In this document: piece by piece, positions 24,615 through 33,981 of the stretch
How positions within the stretch are numbered: position 1 is the first letter of the stretch
How the letters are laid out: each line of letters begins with the position of its first letter
Assembly: GCA_011033025.1 (NCBI GenBank)
Contig: WFMF01000096.1
Location: forward strand, 62,001-126,000
Direction: 5' to 3'
Source of the DNA: Beroe forskalii
Lineage: Eukaryota > Ctenophora > Nuda > Beroida > Beroidae
Length of the DNA stretch: 64,000 nucleotides
Translations under genes and position numbers: made by a program
Notes under the pieces: model-generated
The model's input: the letters and a program-made list of their open reading frames with translations, nothing else
What the model was told of the DNA's origin: nothing
Databases searched by the model: none

Positions 24615-25660
24615 CGCACGCCCCCGCCGGCCCGCCAAAAGCAAAGGTAAAAGGGGTCAGACAACGTCTGACAGACTCTTTGAGTCTGTGCGCGGAGGGG
24701 CCTGGCAACGCCAGGCAAGGATTAGGAAGTCACCCTTCACACCGCTTGCATGGCTTCCAAACCTAACCATAGCTCTAACCAAAACCCTAACCTTAATGCA
24801 GAATGCAAACCCTTCCTAAGCAAAGCCTCCATACTCATAGTATAGGTTTGCGTTTGCTAAACATGTATCAGTATATCCCTGTGTGCGTTGCGCGGCGTGC
24901 TTCCCCCAGAGAAGCGTGGCGTGGGCGCCTGTTCGCATATGCGTACCTATAAGTATAAGGGCTTAGGAAAGGTGTATGCATGCGTGCGGCTTCCCCTTAC
25001 CAGCGTATGTCTCGCATGTAAGCAGGGCTGAGTGACCTCACAGATCTAAAGGTCAAGTTTTTGTATCCTCAACCTAACTGTGGCCCTAAGCAAAACACAA
25101 ATCTTAATCCTTACCCTAAACATTGCTGTAGGATGTTACCCTACCCTCCGCCGGCCCGCCGCGCACACATCGTTTGCAACACGACCCTCCAAACTTCGGT
25201 ATGTCTCCCATATAAACGGCTCTGAGTGACGTCACAGATCTAAACGTCAATTTTTCTGTATCCTAAACCTAACCATAGCCCTAACCAAAACCCTAACCTT
25301 AATCCTAACACTAACCCTAACAAATCCTGACCCTAATCCTGACCCTAACCCTATAGTCCTTAAAGCGATAGGTGCGCGTAATTATATTTTTCTGAGTGAC
25401 GTCATTGTCATAGACAATGAAGGCTCCCGTTTATATGGGAGACCAACCCAAACTTCAGAGTGTTGCGCGCTAGGGATGGGAGAAATCCATCAAAAACATT
25501 GTATTTGTAAATCCCGACCCTAATCCTAACCTCTGAAGCGCTAGAGTGACGTCATTGTGATATATAATGAAGGCTCGTACTCGAAGTTTGTGATGCCCCT
25601 GGTCACTGGTTAGGGCTAGACTAGCCCTAACCAGTGACCAGGGGCATCACAAACTGGAAG
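24615..25660 (+). other. Asymmetric core of foldback copy 1
   Basis: This non-palindromic core gives the element a direction. It holds a GTCAGACAACGTCTGAC hairpin (24656-24672), CCTGGCAACGCCAGG (24701-24715), a GC-rich CGTGCTTCCCCCAGAGAAGC segment (24898-24917), degenerate CCCTAA-type telomere-like runs (about 25260-25350), three TGACGTCA-related sites and a 69-base near-perfect palindrome at 25586-25654. No coding frame of note. Confidence 0.8.
25586..25654. repeat. 69-bp palindrome in foldback core, copy 1
   Basis: Two 34-base arms (starting GTTTGTGATGCCCCTGGTCA) meet at a single central base, A here. The same palindrome is in copy 2 with central T, as expected if copy 2 is the inverted version. 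It contains CCCTGGTCACTGGTTAGGG, related to the CCCTAACCAGGG ends of the 48-bp element at 40.3 kb. Confidence 0.9.
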
Positions 25661-25929
25661 AGGCGTGCGTCTGACAATATAAAGGATTAGTATCACTATC
25701 AGTAATGGTATTTTTCTGCTTCAAGGATCAAAGTGGAAGAGCCGCGCACGAATTTTACTTATTAGTATTTATTTACGATTCAACAGAGCATCGGATAAAA
25801 TCGGCACTGGATATAATCAGCACTGGATATAATCTGCACTGGAGAGAACTAGAGTTCACGTGATATTTCTTGTGGTCTGCCACGTGACATATCACGTGAC
25901 GTAGTAACTGCACTATGATCTGAATGCAT

Positions 25930-26751
25930 GAGGGGCTAATAAGGGGCTAATAAAGGGCTAGTGAGGGGCTAATAAGGGGCTAGTGAGGGGCTAATAAGGG
26001 GCTAGTGAGGGGCTAATAAGGGGCTAGTGAGGGGCTAGTGAGGGGCTAATAAGGGGCTAGTGAGGGCTAATAAGGGGCTAGTGAGGGGCTAATAAGGGGC
26101 TAGTGAGGGGCCAATAAGGGGCTAGTGAGGGGCTAGTGAGGGGCTAGTGAGGGGCCAGAGGGGCTAGTGAGGGGCTAATAAGGGGCTAGTGAGGGGCTAG
26201 TGAGGGGCTAATAAGGGGCTAGTGAGGGGCTAGTGAGGGGCTAATAAGGGGCTAGTGAGGGGCTAATAAGGGGCTAATAAGGGGCTAGTGAGGGGCTAAT
26301 AAGGGGCTAGTGAGGGGCTAGTGAGGGGCTAATAAGGGGCTAATAAGGGGCTAGTGAGGGGCTAGTGAGGGGCTAATAAGGGGCTAATAAGGGGCTAATA
26401 AGGGGCTAGTGAGGGGCTAATAAGGGGCTAATAAGGGCTAGTGAGGGGCCAGGGGGCTAATAAGGGGCTAATAAGGGGCTAGTGAGGGGCTAGTGAGGGG
26501 CTAATAAGGGGCTAGTGAGGGGCTAGTGAGGGGCTAGTGAGGGGCTAATAAGGGGCTAGTGAGGGGCTAATAAGGGGCTAGTGAGGGGCTAATAAGGGGC
26601 TAGTGAGGGGCTAATGAGGGGCTAGTGAGGGGTTAGTGAGGGGCTAGTGAGGGGCTAGTGAGGGGCTAATAAGGGGCTAGTGAGGGGCTAATAAGGGGCT
26701 AATAAGGGGCTAGTGAGGGGCTAATAAGGGGCTAATGAGGGGGCTAGTAAG
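25930..26751 (+). repeat. Right minisatellite arm of foldback copy 1
   Basis: A very regular array of GGGGCTAATAA and GGGGCTAGTGA, 11 bases each, lies inverted to the left arm. The G-rich strand has GGGG every 11 bases with 7-base spacers, so intramolecular quadruplexes are conceivable. Confidence 0.9.
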
Positions 26752-27919
26752 GGCAGGGACCTAGTTAGGTATTTTGTAACGGTGGGGGCTAGTGGTCTTG
26801 CAATTTTAATACGATTTGAAAATTTGCATTTTGGCACAAAATTTACTACTGGTGGGGCTAGCTGATTTTGCCAGAAACCAGCCAAATTAGCCCCTCATAT
26901 GGGCGCAATAGCCCCTCATATGGGAGCAATAGCCCCTCATATGGGCGCAATAGCCCCCATGGAAATTCACAAACTTAAAATCCGTGGGGGCTAATGGGGG
27001 CTAATTTTTCTGTGGGGGCTAATGGGGGCTAATAAGGGGCTAACCTTCATTTTTAGCCCCCGTGGGGGCTACGTGAGGGGCTAGTGAGGGGCTAGTGAGG
27101 GGCTAATGGGGGCTAATGGGGGCTAAATAGCCCCTCACCGTGGGCGCTATAGCCCCCACCATAGCCCCCACGCTATTTTAGCGCCCACGGGGGCTAAATG
27201 CTTAAAATTAGCCCCTCACTAGCCCCTTATTAGCCCCTCACGTAGCCCCCATGGGGGCTAATGGGGGCTATTGGGGGCTAAATTCATCCATGTTCCTGTA
27301 CTACCATTTTACCGAAAGAATGAAAGATAATACTCAAATATAGTTTCCAGTTCTATGCTATATGGTAGCAATGGATTTGGCAAACCACAAAATAGAGTTA
27401 AACCCTTAAATAGCATTTTATCTGTTATAAAATATTGAAGCCGAACATAAGCTAGTATCTGACAGATTCCAATTGCTTCCTTTCAATTCACATACAAGTT
27501 ACGACTATATTAGTTTACTCTTATACAACACAGTAACAAATAAGATATGCCAAAGGTTTCACAATTGAATTGAATGAAAAATTTGGTAAAAATCTCCGAA
27601 GAGAGTCAAATATTATAAAATACAGGTTGAGAAATCACCCAACATATGTAATGAGAGGTGTATCACAATTACAATGATTAAGAAACAATAGTATTATCTG
27701 AAGTTAAAATATTTCTAACTTTAAAAAAGGGCAGATCATTACAAACTAACCAATTATTGTTGAAAAAAACATTTCCTGGCATTACAAAATAAATGAAAAG
27801 GTTTTTGGAAAGGTCAGATTCAATTGAACATATGAACATTGAACAAGAAAAAGTGTTATCCTAATTGAAATGAACAACTTTGACGTAATTATGTAATATC
27901 AACACAAATATCCGAACAC

Positions 27920-28580
27920 AAATATTCGTTGTCAGACGTTGTCTGACCCCTACGCCTTCGGCGGGCGCGCGCGCGAAGCGCGCGCGTCCGACAAAATATT
28001 CGTCTGACAAAATATTCGAACCAACTTTGTATCACAAATAAAAAAAATCAATACAAATACACACTGTTACATTCTTTTCATACTAAAAATGTGCGACGCG
28101 TATTGCAATTGAAAACTACTTTGCATTTTCCTGGCATGACAATGACTATCAAAATTGAAATGGATATTGGTATACGTGCGCGGCGCTTCAAATTCCCTGA
28201 GTGCGCAAAATTTGCTTAACACGTATACCCTTGTTTTCGGTGCCCTAACCAGGACCCTGGTTACGCGCACGGAGTGCGCGGCGCGGCATGGGCAAGCGTT
28301 TCGCGATGTCCCTGGTTAAGGGAACTGTTTGCGTTGCGCGGCGCGCTTCCTCAGAAGCGCGCGGCGCGTACACACATGCGCTGCACACCTATGCGGCGCA
28401 GGCTTAGAGAGCGCAAAATAACAGCAATTAGCATTAAATTAAAGATGCGCTAAGCCCGCATAGGTGTGTGAACGCGCCGCGCGGAACAGGTGTTATGTTC
28501 TGAGGAAGCGCCGCGCGCTTCCCCGTAGAGAAGCGCAGCGCTGCGCGTACGCACACCTATGCGGGCTTAGGAAGTCGGCA
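27920..28580. repeat. GC-rich cluster of short hairpin repeats
   Basis: It contains a GTCAGACGTTGTCTGAC hairpin (27931-27947), CGCGCGCGAAGCGCGCGCG, a direct pair of GTC(C/T)GACAAAATATTCG, a CCCTAACCAGG...CCTGGTTAAGGG segment (about 28240-28322), and inverted copies of a TTGCGCGGCGCGCTTCC / CACACCTATGCGGGCTTAG family (28329-28575). The same families appear at 39.7, 40.3 and 63.9 kb and in the foldback cores. No gene. Confidence 0.7.
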
Positions 28581-29077
28581 AATTCAATTCAAAATATGCT
28601 GGAGTAATGCAATGCAGTCTGAGAATGCGATATATTGATTTTTAATTTTATGACATTAGGCAAATAAAACTATGATTTTTGTGGAAATTAACAGATCAAT
28701 CAATCATTGCAACATAAAGCAAACACATTATCAAATTCAAATCAAAATGTCAGTAAATCTTGTGTATGTATTTGCAATATAATAATGTCATAACAAACGC
28801 ATCTACAGCGGCGTGTCCTATGAAATTGAAAGTGAAACTGAAAGTGAAAGACACCTATTTTAAAAACAATTAACAATAACATGTTCATGTCTTATTCAAT
28901 AATCAACTTACTTAAACCAAACAGGATTTTTGGTTCTTATCATTAGGAATGATGAGTTCAACTACAGATGAAATTAAAGGTAAACGTCTTTGTGCCACTG
29001 TATCTGAATCTCAGTCAAATCTTTGAGTGTAATCATCTACAACCAGCATCATCTACAACCAGCTTCATTAAACAACG

Positions 29078-32000
29078 TCAAGAGTTGCCCTGGTAAAATA
29101 AAGGACTGAGCGCTGTTGCTGTGCAACTCAATATTTCACCCTCACCACTATCGACAACACCATCCATTTCAGAAGACAGAGGGGTGGTTTCAATATCAGC
29201 TCCAAGACTGATGTTTTCATCATTTTGTTCCATTACTTCATCCCCATCAACTCCCTCACTCGATTTCGTAGCTTCGGAGTCTTCCGCCAAATTGACACTC
29301 TCCACATCAACATGATCATCTCTAAGTTCAACACCTGCTGCCGCAAGAGACTTAGCGACCATCTCATCGACATCGATCCGATCTAATTCGTTATCCTCCT
29401 CCGCCTCCTCGGTCAGGAAGTCCTCTAGTTTCCAGGATCCGTCCTTAGCTGTGTCGTCGTGAGGAGAAGACGGGTTCCTGTCGTCCTCTGAGATGGGATC
29501 TGTTTAATATCTCCCAATCTGGTTAATAATCCGAATCTCGAAATGACATTCTGATCATGATGTTATTGTAAGGCAGGGTACTGAATAATTATAAACTAAT
29601 AAAGAAGTTTAAGAGTTTAAAATTGAAATTTCTATTTGAATTTCAAATCTACTAAATATTTCCTAAAACTATCCGGGCATTGCCTCACCTCTGAGCGGAC
29701 ATTGCTCCCCTCCTCCTCCTCCACCACCGCATCCCGGAAACTCCCTTCCTCCTCTTCCTCAAACACCTCGTCACTCACTTCACTCCGCATGTGCTCCACA
29801 TGTCCTTCCTGGAAACGAACTCTCTTCTTTGTCTTGTGGGGGTTGGAGGGAGAAGAGCAACCTGAAGGGATGGAAGAGGGATGGTAAGAGGGGTGTCGAG
29901 AGTTTGAGAATTAGGAGAATCATTCCTATATTTCAGGGTCACGCAGAACCATGCATGTACGTTTTACTTTAGAAATCAGAATCACGCACGTACAAATGAT
30001 GGTCGCGTGGAAATTAAGGAAAATATTTCACAGGATCTATTGAATTTGGAATACCTATCCAAATGATTTGAGGTTAAATAGGTACAACTGTTTACTCTTC
30101 CTTGTGATCTCAGATTCAAATTAATCTTCGATTGTTCACCTGGTGAATGAGGAGGATTACCTTCCGACTGCTCATTATCTATGAAGCCAGCTATCATTTT
30201 AGAAACTTTCTTGTTGAACTCTATATCAATAAGTTCCTGCAATGCGAGATAGATCGATGCGTGAAAAGAGCTACTTTCAACAAAGCAAAGGAGCAAGGTA
30301 AAGAAATGATGGGAGGCTCTCGGTGTGTGTGAGGGTATCTAGGCATTCACGAGGATCAGAGAGGCATAAATTAACTGCTTGCAACCTGACTTGAAGTTTA
30401 ACAAGATACATAATATGCGTGGGATGGTGTTAAAATGGCCTACGGCTGATGGACAGCATGATATTTCATATAATGTTCTCTGTTACCGATGGATAACTTC
30501 GTGATTGATATATTTTAACAGGTAGTTTTCTTAATGAGTAACCACCGGGTATCTGGAATGTTATTCTGCTATTATTACCCTGTCAAACGTGCTTTTATAA
30601 ACGTGCTACATTGGACTGGTCATGTGCAACACTGCAAGAGTTAATTAGCAACAACATCTCTAATAAAATTTAAACATTGCATTTTATATTCTGCCATGAA
30701 GTTCTGGAATTAGTTTGTGTTCTGTCAGATATAGCTAACGTTTAATAGATTTAATGGTTGCTATAATTGCAGATTGAGACTTTGAGATTGAATAACCGAA
30801 TAATGTTTATAAAGCTCTCATGTACCAATTTTAAATCTGTCAAGGTATTTATGGAACAGAGTTTTATTTTATGGAACAGAGTTTTATTCGAAGTTACAAT
30901 TTAGAGATGAATATTTGTCTCTAAATTTGAACTTTAGTGGGAATTCGCTAATTCCCATTAAAGTAATCTTATTGAGCAATTAATTGACAGTTTTTTAAGT
31001 AGGTACAGCTTAATATTTTGTGTTAAATAAATTCTAAAATTCAACCCACCAAGTAAGCGAAGGTACTTGGCCTCCACATCACCGACATCAACTGATACAC
31101 CTCCTCTTCTCTGCAAAACATAAGGATTGACCATTATTGAACAATGACTAATCAAACCAGAAGTAGGAGAGGATTTGAGAAACTAAGAAACCTTGACCTA
31201 TCCTGTCCAGAACTTCAAAAATGCTCCAGACATTGATTAGAAATCAGCTATGATTTTTGGTTCCTCAAATCTTAATAAATAAAAAATTTACTCACTGATA
31301 GTCTAGGTCCATGATGCTTTGGCTCTGCTTGCTTAGGTGATGCAGGATATCCAAGTGAAATAGCACCTCTTCTTTCTAAAGCATATGTTGGCACACTCTG
31401 AAAATTTAATTTTTAAGGTGATAAAGTGTTAGAGAGCATGGACGGTTTAACAGTTAAATTTGATTTGAGTCAATAGGTCTGAAAATATGTTGTATATTGC
31501 AGTTGATGCACACATTCACAGACCACAGTTCTCATGCAACTAGCAAGAATATTACTTTCATAACTTTTGATTATTATTTGTTTTGCTAATTATTGTTGAC
31601 TAAAGACCTTAACATGGGTTCTTTAAGATATTATTTAGGTTATATCTGTGTATTATTATTATTATCTCCAAGAATAAATAACATTGAAATAACATTATCC
31701 TGCCTCTTATTGTAGTATATCTATGTAAAAAATATGGATGTTTCCATTGCAATTTTTCAATGGGTGAAATAAGCAAGACAACTACCTACAAGTCTTGTTT
31801 TGCTCATTTTAAACTCACCTGAGTTAGTAAGTTTGTGTGTGCAAGTTACTTTTAAATTTTTTTAAACCATGGATGATGAGCATGATTGCCTGTCTGGCTG
31901 AAACTAGATCATAGATCTACCCAAGGTCAATATTAATTGATCAATATATTCAGCAAATATTTAAACTTAACAACACAACTAATTACAATCAAATTTGAGA

Positions 32001-32456
32001 ATGTTGTGTCACACTTTGTGGAGTTCCTGAAGAAGAGATATTTTATCTTGAAAATGAGGCACCCATAACGTTCGTCAGTTGATCGACCGGAATTGGTCGA
32101 TCGATCAACTCCATTTGAACGAATGATGTTTTTTTATAGAAAATCTTTAAGCTCGTAGGGAAACAACTTAATATAGCTCATTTAAACACGATTCAAGTCA
32201 AGAGGGAGCATTAAAACACATCAGTCGATCAAATGAAGTTGATCGATCGACCAATTTCATTCGATCGACCGACGAACGTTACATGCACCTAACAGTTGAA
32301 TAGCGGTGCAAAGTGTATGGGTTCGATTTCATATTTGAGAATTTTTGTGTTTCACTGAAATGATCAATCACTTCAAACATATTCAGCAAATCTTACCTTG
32401 TCTAGTGGCAGAGAAGGAAGCTCAAAGATATGGGTGGAGTAGTTGCCTTTTAGCAT
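29078..32456 (-). CDS. Uncharacterised acidic protein with RVxF-type PP1 docking motif (six exons, model partly uncertain)
   Basis: I do not recognise the family. Exons on the minus strand: 32397-32456 (starts ATG, MLKGNYSTHIFELPSLPLDK), 31296-31397 (SVPTYALERRGAISLGYPAS), 31043/31050-31110 (RRGGVSVDVGDVEAKYLRLL), 30161-30236 or -30273 (ELIDIEFNKKVSKMIAGFID), 29689-29861 and 29078-29499 (ends at TGA). Phases agree for exons 1-2-3 and 4-5. Exon 3 to 4 fits only with a weaker GTTGAA donor plus the longer exon 4. Exon 5 to 6 is off by one base, perhaps an indel in the GAGGAGGGG run. Exon 5 has KTKKRVRFQEGHVEHM, a good match to the KKxRVxF docking motif for protein phosphatase 1; exons 5-6 are very acidic, with a long disordered tail. 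A PP1 regulatory role is inference. Confidence 0.6.
31959..32378 (+). mobile_element. SINE-like retroposon copy A, interrupted by a MITE
   Basis: It starts TTTAAACTTAACAACAC and ends CACTTCAAAC, flanked by a 13-bp duplication ATATTCAGCAAAT (31946-31958, 32379-32391). Without the inserted MITE it is about 186 bases and matches copy B at 38.0 kb closely. It contains TATGGGTTCGATTTCATA, which resembles a tRNA T-arm/B box. No poly(A) tail is visible, so SINE is a tentative call. It sits in intron 1 of the RVxF gene, its duplication ending at donor position +6. Confidence 0.65.
32057..32290. mobile_element. GATC-rich MITE copy 1 (about 234 bp)
   Basis: The inverted ends are AGGCACCCATAACGTTCGTC and the complement of GACGAACGTTACATGCACCT, continuing into GATCGATCGACC-rich arms. 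It is inserted in SINE-like copy A; copy B at 38.09 kb shows the uninterrupted site. No coding capacity; target duplication very short or unclear. Confidence 0.8.
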
Positions 32457-32882
32457 TGCAAAGCATTTAGGTAAGAGACTTATTGTCATTGTTAGGAACC
32501 TGCTTGAAATTTGGTTCATGAACAAAATTATTTCACTCATAAGGAAAATTAGTGACCACCAGAAAGAAATCACAATCAATCCATTGAGTTGAAAAGTATA
32601 GTATATCAATAAAGATTTCAGTTCACAACATTGAAAGAGTTCTAAATTTAACAATAATACTCATTATACCCCTCCCAAGCTTGTTTTAGCGACCATGTAA
32701 GTTTGGTTATACGGTCTCCACTGAATTACAATTCGAAAAAGCTTAAAATGAAATTTGATTTTATAAAGGAGCACTAAAAAATCTACTTAAGCGATGAATC
32801 CGGACGAGGGTCATACTGTTGTTTGGTAAGAGAATAGTAGGCCCCAGCTATTTCCGGTCGGGGTATAATCCGGTTCCATGAT

Positions 32883-33484
32883 GGGGGGAGTTTCACTGTC
32901 CCAATTGTCCCAATTGTCCCTGTCCCAATTTACTTTTTTTTGAGTTTGGGACTGGTTTTTGGGACAATTGGGACAACTGGGACATTTGGGACAATTGGGA
33001 CAAACAAAAAGTTGGACAAATCAGTCATCTATCATTTTTACATTGATCAATGTTTTTCTATCATATTACTATGCTAATAAGTACAAGTTTTGGTTGTGTG
33101 CTGCTATGTAACAAGCTGTGAGACAAAAAACACTAAACTCCCACTCAAAACACAATCATTTGAGCCCCAGTTGTCTCTGTCACTTTTGTCCCAATTGTCC
33201 CAAATGTCCCATTTGTCCCAAATGTCCCATTTGTCCCAGTCCGTATTCACTTTTTTGAGTCCCATTTGTTCCATTTTCTCTGTCCCATTTGTCCCAATTG
33301 TCCCATTTGTCCCAAATGTCCCAATTGTCCCAGTCCGAATTCACTTTTTTGAGTCCCATTTGTTCCATTTTCTCTGTCCCATTCGTCCCAATTGTCCCAT
33401 TTGTCCCAAATGTCCCATTTGTCCCTGTCCCAATCCACTTTTTCTTGAGTTTGGGACAATTGGGACAGTGACACCCCCCCCCCC
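32883..33484. mobile_element. 602-bp element of GTCCCAATT minisatellite between inverted ends
   Basis: The ends are inverted copies of a G-run followed by GT(T/G)TCACTGTCCCAATTG, flanked by ATGAT on both sides (32878-32882, 33485-33489). Inside are roughly 9-base units GTCCCATTT / GTCCCAATT / GTCCCAAAT on the plus strand (33186-33430), with a short inverted block (32945-33003). Sub-blocks of about 110 bases (AGTCCGTATTCACTTTTTTG) repeat inside. The open frames on both strands here are repeat artefacts. Confidence 0.72.
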
Positions 33485-33489
33485 ATGAT

Positions 33490-33981
33490 CTCAGCTGTGA
33501 CCGTATACCTTTGATAATGAACTCGGCACGCCTCGTCCATTATCCAACTTACACAGTCTTGGCTGTCGCCTCGACCATGTAAGTTGCGGTATACAGTCAC
33601 CACTTTGACATGTAACCGCTTATTATACAATCAAATCAACATTTACACAGATATTCTGAAGATTGAATCTTAAATTCTGGAACTGTCAGTAGGTTTGTGT
33701 GGTCTTGTGAAATTGATAGATTCATTTCCATTCATTAAAAGTTTCCATTCATTATCAGTTTGAGTTTCATTTGCAAAAATTTTCTTTCCCCCATCCACTT
33801 GATTTCATGAAGGTTGACTACAAAGATGGCTGTATTTGTTCTACAAAGAAGAGATTTCATGAAGGAACATATAATCAAAAACTTTGGAAGATGGTAAAGT
33901 AGAAAATACCATTTGATTAAGGGCTTAAGCTTGGGGGTTACCAAATGATCATTCACAATATAACAAACATCAATCTGCATT
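33490..33981. other. Intergenic spacer before foldback copy 2
   Basis: About 490 bases with no recognisable gene. It ends in the target site AACATCAATCTGCATT, shared with the far side of SINE-like copy B. Confidence 0.4.

Larger units (their letters stand above)
23050..27313. mobile_element. Giant foldback element, copy 1 (4264 bp, 8-bp target duplication)
   Basis: The element is bounded by a perfect 8-bp duplication GAAAGAAT (23042-23049 and 27314-27321). Its ends are inverted repeats starting GGTAAAATGGTAGTACAGGA. Nested structure: outer arms of about 0.5 kb rich in AGCCCCCATTAG and its complement (23050-23582 and 26752-27313); CCCCTCACTAG / CCCCTTATTAG minisatellite arms (about 23583-24335 and 25930-26751); inner arms with CACGTG motifs (about 24336-24615 and 25660-25930); and a roughly 1.05-kb asymmetric core. 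No transposase or other credible protein is present, so it is non-autonomous. Long internally repetitive arms recall Foldback and Galileo-type elements. An 8-bp duplication is compatible with hAT, P or Merlin machinery, but the ends match none that I recognise. Confidence 0.9.

Noticed and set aside
23583..26751. CRISPR-like appearance of regular repeats
   Set aside because: Units are contiguous 11-mers without unique spacers, in an intron-bearing animal genome.
33090..33630. Long overlapping frames on both strands (SQLSQMSHLSQ and WDKWDNWDKWD)
   Set aside because: Both strands are open because of the 9-base GTCCCAATT minisatellite; composition is purely repetitive.
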